Of a DNA stretch of 64,000 nucleotides, positions 56,323 through 64,000 are shown one piece after another. This DNA is from Limnoperna fortunei. Lineage: Eukaryota > Mollusca > Bivalvia > Mytilida > Modiolidae. Positions within the stretch are counted from its first letter, which is position 1, and each line of letters starts with the position of its first letter. The position numbers and the translations under genes are program-made. Under the pieces are notes generated by a model that was not told where the DNA came from, did not search any database, and saw only the letters and a program-made list of their open reading frames with translations. The stretch is from assembly GCA_944474755.1 (NCBI GenBank), contig OX104124.1, forward strand, positions 4,924,437-4,988,436, read 5' to 3'.

Positions 56323-57935
56323 TACAGTCCCTGGAACGTATAAGTTAACAAAACGCACGATGCACGAACGATGTACGAACGATGAACGGACGATATACGG
56401 ACGATGAACGCACGATGTACGAACGATGTACGCACGATGTACGATATGATATACGATAGAAACGGTGAGACGGCGTTTATCGTTTTAATAGATTGTTTCG
56501 TCTATCGTATGGTATATCGTATCGTGCAACGTTTCGTTTATCGCATGGTGAGACGGCGTTTATCCTTTTAATAGATCGTTTTGTCTATCGTATGATATAT
56601 CGTATCGTGCAACGTTTCGTTTATCGAATGGTTTATCGTATGGTGCATCGTTTCTTAAGTCGTCATTGCAGGGTTGAATGATTGTTCTTCGAATAAATGG
56701 TTTATTTTTCAGTATTTCCTTAGTATTGAAGGCATTTACTAGTTTTAATAGATATATAATAATTTAAAAGGTACTTAATTGATAACGAAACACAATCATG
56801 TGCCTAAAATTTAGCATCCATATATAACGCTATGTATTTTGTTATGGAACTTCGTTGATTAATAACATTACTTTGACTTCTGTTTTAAATAAATTTAAAA
56901 AAAAATAACTTAAACCTTATTTGCATTTCTTAATAAAAGCGTTTACATTCATTCGATTGAAAAAGCCGACAAAGTTAAACAATTCTGTCTATATGTTTTA
57001 AAAGCAGTAACTCCTATACATGTACCTTTCATCCTACCTTACTAAATGCGCCAGTCATTTACAAATAGTAACATTGTTGCGGTTTAAAAAAAAATGTTAT
57101 TAAACTTTTTCTGTTGCCGTATGTGTACCTGAAAATTTCCTTTTGAGCTGAGGGTAAATTGATTCAACATAAATCTTAGATCCCTATCATTTAAATTTGT
57201 ACTTTGTTTATATGTAAATTCAAATATTCTAAGTCCCGAAAATAAACAAAAATATTGCTTGCTGGAAGTCAAACAATCGATCAATCAATCAAATATTCAT
57301 ATATTCAACTATAATACATGTAGTATATTCTTTAAACTATATTTTTATTTATTGATATTACTGACACCTCTTTCTAAAAAAGATCGTTAACTATATTCAC
57401 AGACGCGTTTTTTTGTACAGTAGTACTAAGTGTTAAACTATTGAATTGTTGTCACTACATGTTCTTTGTTTTAGCTAAAACTATTTGTGTTTTCTTATCT
57501 ACATCTACTGATTGTTTATTTGTCTTAGGTGGTAAATAAGTGTGCGTCGCCGCGGGAACTTACCAATCATAAAGAATGACACGTTTGTATATTTAATGAC
57601 AGGTAATTTTGTGCGATCATCCAAGACAGCGATTCAGATATATACTTTATAATGTAATTCATCCATTTGCAGTTATGAATTTAAAAGAAGTGTCTTTTAT
57701 GAATTTAAAAGAAGTGTTTTTTAACAAGACGTTTTCTCATCCCTGTTGTAAATATTGTAAAACTGTATGTAGCGTTGCGAAGGTTAATTCTTAATTGTCG
57801 AAAGTACCAAACTAGCTTTAAAATCGAACACTTTAAATCTTTACATAGGATGACAGAGAGAATCCCCGACACTGGGCAAGTACCTGACAAACATGAATTC
57901 AAATCGATTGCACCATTTGTTTTCACCGTACAATA
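56323..57935 (+). mobile_element. Left arm of a large inverted-repeat element
   Basis: Starts TA-CAGTCCCTGGAACGTATAAG; the right arm ends with the mirror image (CTTATACGTTACAGGGACTG-TA at 63,262). Order inward: 11-bp array (56,357-56,444), GGTGAGACGGCG block (duplicated in tandem, about 56,466-56,548 and 56,549-56,632), AT-rich body, then AATTCATCCATTTGCAGTTA and AAGTACCAAACTAGCTTTAA near 57,650-57,820. All recur inverted in the right arm to 60,260. TA on both sides and CAGT ends fit a Tc1/mariner-like or other TA-target element, but no transposase is seen. ORFs at 57,609-57,794 and 57,775-58,047 are unrecognised. Confidence 0.8.
56357..56444. repeat. 11-bp array of CGAT motifs in the terminal repeat
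   Basis: Eight units ACGATGNACGN in exact 11-bp register (56,357, 368, 379, 390, 401, 412, 423, 434). A diverged mirror array lies at about 63,120-63,232. Further inward the motif flips to TATCGTATGGT-type, so each arm carries its own inverted CGAT/ATCG arrangement. Sub-terminal arrays like this are typical transposase-binding sites; here that is inferred. Confidence 0.85.
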
Positions 57936-57939
57936 TCTT

Positions 57940-58110
57940 AGTTTTATTATAGTGAAATGTTCCAGAATAAACAAGATAAATTTAGAAAACAATTCTTTAA
58001 CATCAAATATTAGGAGTTGTGTTAAAAGAATGAGCCATAGTTGTTAAGATTATGGTGCAGCTACCGGAACGCAGTCAAGTGTAACCTTGAACTGTCCTCA
58101 GCCTTCAGAA
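57940..58110. repeat. Dispersed block shared with 2,430-2,620
   Basis: TTTTATTATAGTGAAATGTT, then TAGTTGTTAAGATTATGGTG and CAGCTACCGGAACGCAG. It begins immediately inside the left arm's inner end, so 57,935 is a junction. Confidence 0.75.
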
Positions 58111-58171
58111 GGAAAACAATAAATTTACACGGAATATGCATATTATAGGGAAGATCACTGAAAAGCGACAT

Positions 58172-58350
58172 AAAATAGTTGCTTCCCAAGTCCGCCAGCC
58201 GCGGACGTGCCGTGCTGTTACTTGGCTTTGCTCAAATATTCCAACAAGATGTAATCAAAATTACCAAGGTGACAAATTCTTTACGCCAGACGCGCGTTTC
58301 GTCTACTTAAGACTCATCAGTGGCTGGCGGACTTGGGAAGCAACTATTTT
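58172..58350. repeat. 29-bp perfect inverted repeat around a hammerhead ribozyme
   Basis: 58,172-58,200 (TTGCTTCCCAAGTCCGCC within it) is the exact reverse complement of 58,322-58,350. The 121-bp spacer contains the ribozyme on the minus strand. Part of the right arm (GCCAGCC) also supplies the 5' strand of the ribozyme's stem I, so the flanking repeat and the ribozyme compete or cooperate in folding. Confidence 0.9.
58283..58332 (-). ncRNA. Hammerhead ribozyme, type I
   Basis: Minus strand, in order: stem I strand (CCGCCAGCCA), CTGATGAG (58,320-58,313), stem II GTCT-TAAGT-AGAC with its C-G closing pair, GAAA (58,300-58,297), a very short stem III ACGC/GCGT, the cleavage triplet GTC (58,291-58,289) and stem I return strand TGGCG (58,288-58,284). 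All invariant core residues (CUGAUGA, GAAA, UH) are present. The GAAACGCGCGTC stem III is like that of schistosome and mussel hammerheads, where the short palindromic stem III works best in dimers. Such ribozymes process transcripts of Penelope-like elements and small retrozymes. Cleavage would fall between plus-strand 58,289 and 58,288. Confidence 0.9.
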
Positions 58351-58599
58351 GGGTTAAGTTGGAAAAGAGAAAGTTTAAGATGAATATGTTATGACCGGTT
58401 TACGTCATTTATTTATATTGACATTCAATGACTTAGGCCATTCGTTGGTCAGTTTTTGTCTAAATTTTTGACAAGAAACACCGTCATTTGTATCGTTGCA
58501 TAATCTTCTAGACTTGAATATTATTTTGTGTTTATGCTGTATCGTCATATTTGTCGATCCGATACTTAATAAGCTTGCTGGTACTCTTTAGACTTATAT

Positions 58600-58775
58600 A
58601 TATATATATGCTTCTACAAATGAAGCCCAAACTGTTTGAATTAGATTTTTACCACTGTCAAATTTTTGTTTACCCTCAGCGGGATTCGAACTTACACAGT
58701 TGTGACACTGTGGCACCAAATCGCCTGCACTATGTCCAGCGGTCTAGACCCCTCGGCCAAATCCGCTATATAAAA
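58600..58775 (-). repeat. tRNA-derived repeat (Leu/Ser-like head), second family
   Basis: Minus strand: TTTGGCCGAGGGGTCTAGAC (A box, 58,774-58,755) and AGTTCGAATCCCGCTGAGGG (B box, near 58,693-58,674). The spacing and length suit a class II tRNA, but the acceptor stem does not close and the anticodon arm is poor. It ends in a (TA)n tract at 58,599-58,610. A SINE head or tRNA pseudogene distinct from the SINE at 25,676. Confidence 0.6.
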
Positions 58776-58979
58776 ATATAGCTTCATTAACCAGGGTGAA
58801 TCGTAGACATAGACATAGTACATGTGTACTAGCTTGTGACGATTGAATTTTCGTAACCATACATATTAATTTGACAGTAATCTAATTCAGCATTTTTGTA
58901 TATATTATATAGGATGACAAAGTTACTTGTCATACAGTCACAGTAAGTTAATTATATACAAACGTCTAAGCATTGTGAC

Positions 58980-59960
58980 AACCATATAATATATATATCC
59001 ATCGATTTCATATATTTTATAGTTTATTATATATATAAAAATGGATAATGGATTAAACTGCATTGCTTAACTACACATTATTAGATATACAAAAATCAGG
59101 TGAGGAATCTGTTCCAGTTTTTTATTTTGACCTAGTATTGGTTCAAAATGATGTTGTTTTTCTACATTTTACAGAGATTAATTTTTCTTCCTCTATAGAT
59201 TTAGCAGCCTGTTTTGCGGAATGAAATTTTCTTGTCGCTTTTTTCTGGGGTAAGATTTTAAAGTATATGACGTAACTTGCATTAATTATTGGCAGAATTT
59301 TGTAATTTACTTACGATAGATTTTATTAGATGTGTCGTCATTACTGAACTATATTTAAACACAAATCAGTTTTGTACGTCATATCAATAATATTCAATAG
59401 GCTGTAGATAAGTATCAATACAGCGGTAAATTTACGTAAATAACAATTTTAAAATAAACTTTCGTTGTGGGTACGTATTATTTTATTCTATTATTAAAAC
59501 CTAATCTAAATGTTTCAGATAAGTACAAAACACCATAATTAAAATATGACTAATATATATGTTGTAACACTTACAGCTCTCTCAGGTTGTTCAGATGTAT
59601 GAATGCACTATTGTCAATGGCAGTAATACGGTTATAACTCAAGCTCCTGTAAAACATTAACACAATTGTTATTATTTTAACACTTGTAAATATATGTCAC
59701 AATTTTATTTATTTGTAGTATTATTTAGAAAAGTGTGTTAACTTTGCAATGTATGCGCATTTTATATGACACATTTTCTACATTTAATATACCTTCTGGG
59801 GCTTTTAGACATCAAATATGTATTACTTTTAATTTATTAATATAATTCTATTTGAACAAATAGTATTAGTTAATATAAATCCATTAGAAATGAATTTTAT
59901 AGTTTGCTGGCTTTCAGATATACATATTTCCTGTATTATAATACCAGGTTTTTATAGAAA
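58980..59960. repeat. Segmental-duplication block with LRR exon, copy 3
   Basis: Direct repeat of 9,360-10,135 (see there). A short extra piece at about 59,415-59,530 is absent from copy 1. It sits between the inner ends of the two inverted arms. It is also at the collinear distance expected for segmental copy 3, once the left arm is removed. Confidence 0.85.
59575..59646 (-). CDS. Leucine-rich-repeat exon (72 nt), paralogous copy
   Basis: 72-nt minus-strand exon with acceptor TTTTACAG and donor GTAAGTG, reading SLSYNRITAIDNSAF then IHLNNLREL after one phase base. Compared with 9,798-9,869 it differs at four positions (three amino-acid changes), all compatible with the LRR consensus; here the N-proximal residues SYN fit the consensus better. 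Intact splice sites suggest it is, or recently was, functional. No second LRR exon is seen within the 4 kb on either side, so it may be an orphan exon moved with its block. Confidence 0.72.
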
Positions 59961-60259
59961 TATTATTTTTCAGATAATCAAAACCCTTAACTCATGGTAA
60001 ACTTTAGTGCCATATTTTGACTTTTATGTGTATTGACAAAGCGTTAAACTGTTAAAACACATTGTGGCGATTGGAATTGTTTGGAAATATGACTTGCGTT
60101 TTGTTGATTCAGAGCTAATTACAAGGTTGAAAAAATTATCATTTTCATGTCACTTAAATCACAGTACATTACTGTAATTTTAAGAAGGCTGATTGATTAG
60201 CGGAGATGTTATCTAAGTTAAATCCTCTATGTTTTAAATGCTTGCGCATTGTTTCGTGC

Positions 60260-63200
60260 GTGACATTGTACTATTAAAACAAATTGAACACTCGATTTGA
60301 ATTCATGTTTGTCATGAATTTTTCCAGGATCGGCGATTCTCTCTGTCGTCCTAAGTAAAGATTTAAAACGTTCGATTTTAAAGCTAGTTTGGTATACTTT
60401 CGACAATAAAGAAGGTAACAACAAGAAAAAAAGACGTATTTTTAAAGACACTTCCTTTAAATTCATAACTGCAAACGGATGAATTACATTATAAAGTTCA
60501 AGAATCTGAATCGTTGTCTTGGATGATTGCGCAAAATTACATGTCATTTAATATAAAAATGTGTCATTCTTTACGACTGGTAACTTCCTGCGGCGACGCA
60601 CTCTAATTTACCACCTATTACATATAAACAATCATTAGATGTAGATAAGAAAACAAAAATTATTTTATCTAAAAAACAAATTGACAATACTTTAGTAGTT
60701 TAACGCTAAGTACTGTAACAAAAACGCGACTGTGAATATAGTTAACGGTTTTAAATTTTAGAAAGAGGTGTCAGTAATATTATTGAATAAAAATGTAGTC
60801 TAAAGAATATACTATTATAGCTGAATATATGAATATTTAATTGGTTGATTGATGGATTGCTTAACGTCCACAAAGCAACATTTTAGCTTATATTCGGGAC
60901 TTTGAATTTACATATAAACAAAGTTCACAGTTAATGATAGGGAACTAAGACTTATGTTGAATCAATTTACCCTCGGCAATTTTCGAGCAGACATACGGCG
61001 ACCGAAGGTCCATGTGTGCTTTTGCTATCACTTGGCGTCCGTCGTCCGTCGTCCGTCGTCTGTCGTCCGTCGTCCGTCGTCCGTCGTAAACTTTTTCAAA
61101 AATCTTCTCCTCTGAAACCACTGGGCCAATTTTTTTCAAACTTGGCCACAATCATCCTTAAGGGTCCTAGTTTCAAGTTTTTACCCAGGGTGTTGATCAA
61201 CAGACAAATATGGCCGCTGTTACTAAAAATAGAACATGGGGGTCAACACAGGTTTTTGATCATTATCTAAAAAACTATAATAGCTATAGAGAAAACCGTT
61301 ACTTCAAATTGATCAGCACATTAAGGTCTACAATAGTTGCTATTAGTGCGAAGTTGTGTATTGGCGTTTGTAGGAGTTATTGCCCTTTTTTGACGATTTT
61401 TGTCAAAATTTTTGGTATTTACAATATAACCTGAAAAATATACGAGGTAGAGTGAAACTGTAAGGCAAAAATGATCAGCAATAAAAGCCCTACAATTCAC
61501 TTAATTGGTCTGAAATTGTCAGATGACTCCTTATATGAGTTATTGCCCTTAAATGGTAATTTTTTATGAAATTTTCCGTTTTTGTCCTGTAACTGGAAAA
61601 CTATAGCAGCTAGATTGAAACTGTAAATTGCACAAATGATCAGCAATAAAGACCCTACAATTCTTTTGATTGGTCTGAATTTGTAAGACAACTCCTTAAA
61701 TAAGTTATTGCCCATAAATGACAATTTTTTATGAAATTTTCCTTTTTTGTCCTGTAACTTAAAAACTGTAACAGCTAGAGTGAAACTGTTAATAGCAAAA
61801 ATGATCAGCAATACAAGCCCTACAAATTACTATTAAGTCTGAAATTGTCAGATGACTCCTTAGAGGAGTTATTGCCCTTAAATTGCAATTATGTATGAAA
61901 TTTTCCGTTTTTGTCCTGTGACTTAAAAACCATAACAGCTAGAGTGAAATAATAAATCGCAAAAATGATCAGCAAAAAAAGCCCTACAATTCATTTAATT
62001 GGTCTAAAATTGTCAGATGACTCCTTATAGGGGTTATTGCCCTTAAATGACAATTTTGTTATGAAATTTTCCATTTTTGTCCTGTAACTTGAAAGCCATA
62101 GTAGCTAGATTAAAACTGTAAATTGCACAAATGATCAGCAATAGAAGCCCTACAAATGATTGCCGAGTCCAAAATTGCAAGATGACTCTTTATAGGAGTT
62201 ATTGCCCTTTCATTATGAATTTGGACCAATGAACAGTTTTTTAATTATAAATTAGTCTATAACGCACCTATTAGTAGAGTAAAACTGTAAATTTCTAAAG
62301 TACCCTAAAGGACAATGCCTAAAAACCATTTAATTTTCAGAAATTGTCGATGGCACCTTATAGGAGTTATTGTATTTAACAAATTTTTTTAAGAAATGTT
62401 TAGTTTTTGCACAGTAACTTAAAAGCTATAACAACTAGGCTGAAACTGTTAATTTCAAAAATTTTAATATAGTTTAAGTCATTTGGATTCCAGGTGAGCG
62501 ATTACAGGCTCATGGGAGCCTCTAGTTTTTAAACCGCAAGAATGTTACTAGGGTAGGAAGTTGATGAAATGTATAGATGTTCCTGCTACAGAAACGCTCT
62601 TCCTTAAGATCTAGTGTGTATATGAATTAAAAGATTGGCGCATACGCATGTTAAAACATATAGAGAGGATTGTTTAAATTTGTCGGCTTTTTCAATCGAA
62701 TGACTGTTAACACTTTATTTAAAAATGTAGATAAGGTTTAAGTTAAGTTATTTTTCAAAACTTATTTAAAACAGAAGTCATAGTAATGTTATTGATCAAG
62801 GAAGTTCCATAACAAACTATATAGCGTTATATATTAGTGCTAATATTTACGCAAATGATAGCGCTTCATTATCAATTGAGTATCTTTTATATTATAAAGA
62901 ATCTAAGAAAACTAGTGAATGCATTCCATACTGAAGTAAAATACTAAAAAATAAACCATTTATACCAAGAATAATCATTAAACCATGCATTCGTGGTATA
63001 GATAACGATGCACCATACGATATACTATGCGATAAAGGAAACGTTGCACGATTCGATATACCAAACGATACACGAAACTATCTATTAAAACGATAAACGC
63101 CGTCTCACCGTTTCCATCGTATATCCTATCGTATATCGTTTCGTTCATCGTGCGTACATCGTTTGTATATCGTGCGTACAGCGTTCGTACATCGTCCGTT

Positions 63201-63262
63201 CATCGTTCTGACATTGTTCGTGCATCGTGCGTTTCGCTAACTTATACGTTACAGGGACTGTA
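60260..63262 (-). mobile_element. Right arm of the large inverted-repeat element
   Basis: Reverse-complement counterpart of 56,323-57,935: inner end near GACATTGTACTATT (60,260), CAAACGGATGAATTACATTA (60,475), GCGGCGACGCACTCTAATTT (60,592), AAGTTATTTTTCAAAACTTA (62,745), GGTATATCGAATCG-type (63,050, read on minus) and the terminal CAGTCCCTG. It is lengthened by a 1.53-kb insertion (61,000-62,527). The right flank (ACAAACAAAGCC) does not match segmental block C beyond 8,355, so the sequence at the right end is not simply the continuation of the left flank. Confidence 0.8.
61000..62527 (+). repeat. Bivalve dispersed repeat with 164-bp tandem units
   Basis: Starts GACCGAAGGTCCATGTGTGC, has a 7-bp array (TCCGTCG, about seven units, 61,034-61,087), then GGGCCAATTTTTTTCAAACT. 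It continues with about seven units of roughly 164 bp, marked by TTATTGCCC at 61,376, 61,540, 61,704, 61,868, 62,033, 62,198 and a degenerate one near 62,366. It ends CAGGCTCATGGGAGCCTCTAG. The minus-strand ORF 61,811-61,497 is two 50-residue translations of the unit (LQDKxGKFHKKL), not a gene. It interrupts the right arm of the inverted-repeat element; the left arm shows the uninterrupted sequence. Confidence 0.85.
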
Positions 63263-63639
63263 ACAAACAAAGCCTATAAGTATCCTCTTCTATAAACTGA
63301 TAACAAGGAATGCAAAATAACATATATACACATACACTTATAATTAATCATCAATATAATATAAACATAAAAAGTTTGGCTCAAAAATACTTGGGACAAT
63401 AGAGTGTATGTCCGATTCTGGTGAAAATAAATAATAATTTAGCTTATCAATACAATTATTGAGATTGAATAATGATAGTGTTTTTTATTAAAAGCAGTAC
63501 CTAAATAGCGTGTTATTTGATTAATGAAATAATATGAGTTGAAATAGTATTGGTATAGTAAGCAAAAAACAAAGAAAAGAAAAAAACATTACAAATATCG
63601 ACAATGGTTATAAAGGAATGAAGCTTTAGAACTAAGGAA

Positions 63640-64000
63640 TTTTTTGGTATCTTTGATAAATTAAAGCAACACTTGTGCAATTTCTATGTTATCATCTGGA
63701 GAGTTTTGGATTGTACCCAAGAAGGGTATCACCATCTAGGTGATGGTTAAATGTTGGTAGTTTACATAGTAAGTAAGCTCGTTGACGCTAATATAATGAA
63801 TTTCGAAGAAATATGTGCACGTTATCTTCAATGTTACAACCATAGTCACATTCAGATCTTTCAGATAAGTGATAGTTTAAGTTCCTACTAACTTCATTAC
63901 GAAGACAACATTATTATAATATTGAAATGTCTTGGACCAATCTTGTAGTGCGCAGGGGGACTCATCAGATCTGAACCTAACTTGTTCCTAAACATAGAGA
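63640..64000 (-). pseudogene. LINE C-terminal region, runs off the right edge
   Basis: Minus strand near 63,890-63,740 reads RNEVSRNLNYHLSERSECDY then GCNIEDNVHIFLRNSLY, stop, RQRAYLLCKL. This fits the zinc-knuckle-like end of non-LTR RTs (LxxxLxxxxxxxxxxCxCGxxxEdxxHfLLxCxxYxxxR). One of the usual cysteines (the one before P in LxCPLY) is lost. Upstream, LRNKLGSDLMSPPAHYKIGP comes from a different frame, so there is at least one frameshift. A third LINE lineage, unlike those at 1.1 and 37 kb; the rest lies outside the window. Confidence 0.65.

Noticed and set aside
56357..56444. CRISPR-like regular repeat array
   Set aside because: The period is 11 bp with no unique spacers, in a eukaryotic transposon-like terminus.
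61497..61811. 104-codon ORF with an internal repeat
   Set aside because: It is two translations of the 164-bp tandem unit of a known type of bivalve repeat.

Overview
The window is AT-rich, repeat-dominated animal DNA that looks like a bivalve mollusc, most likely a mytilid mussel. Reasons: the repeat with a CCGTCGT heptamer array, 164-bp tandem units and a GGGAGCCTCTAG end (61.0-62.5 kb), tRNA-derived SINEs, AAGGTCA-rich dispersed repeats, a hammerhead ribozyme of the kind known from mussel and schistosome small retroelements, and abundant broken reverse transcriptase (RT) ORFs. The species is inferred, not proven. There is no complete gene, rRNA gene or convincing functional tRNA gene.

The best host-gene evidence is on the minus strand: two 72-nt exons (14,093-14,164 and 9,798-9,869), each encoding one 24-residue leucine-rich repeat with intact splice sites. 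A diverged, still open copy of the second lies at 59,575-59,646. They look like pieces of a multi-exon LRR receptor or secreted protein gene with very large introns. A tyrosine-recombinase exon (53,463-53,597, plus strand) is also recognisable.

Large-scale layout: much of the window is three collinear, diverged copies of one segment. Copy 1 runs about 1.07-16.0 kb, copy 2 about 20.7-28.8 kb (with deletions) and copy 3 about 47.6-56.3 kb, resuming at 59.0-60.0 kb. Fragments of the same blocks occur at 16.8, 41.6-42.6 and 46.8-47.3 kb. Comparing copies exposes later insertions: a 342-bp retroelement tail with a 9-bp target duplication (48,068-48,409), a SINE in copy 2 only (25.7 kb), a 2.5-kb tandem insertion in copy 3 (53.29-55.76 kb), and an inverted-repeat element starting exactly at 56,323.

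Mobile-element content: (i) an RT family here called R (class unsettled, possibly Penelope-like), in many pieces with a recurring 3' tail; (ii) three unrelated LINE fragments (1.1/20.8 kb, 36.8-37.8 kb, right edge); (iii) a BEL/Pao RT scrap at 16.6 kb; (iv) SINEs; (v) a 401-bp Harbinger-type MITE (34,717-35,117) with TAA duplications; (vi) several palindromes, including a perfect 118-bp inverted repeat at 55.2-55.4 kb; (vii) two roughly 1.5-1.6-kb inverted arms (56.3-57.9 and 60.3-63.3 kb) with an 11-bp-period CGAT array at their tips, enclosing the third LRR exon and the hammerhead ribozyme.

Stretches with nothing recognised: about 130-1,070, 10.2-11.3, 12.0-12.9, 17.2-19.55, 29.65-30.1, 30.9-32.9, 35.8-36.8, 37.8-38.2, 38.6-39.6, 43.0-45.5 and 46.0-46.8 kb. 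All homology statements were made by eye without alignment software; boundaries are approximate unless a terminal motif or target duplication is cited.
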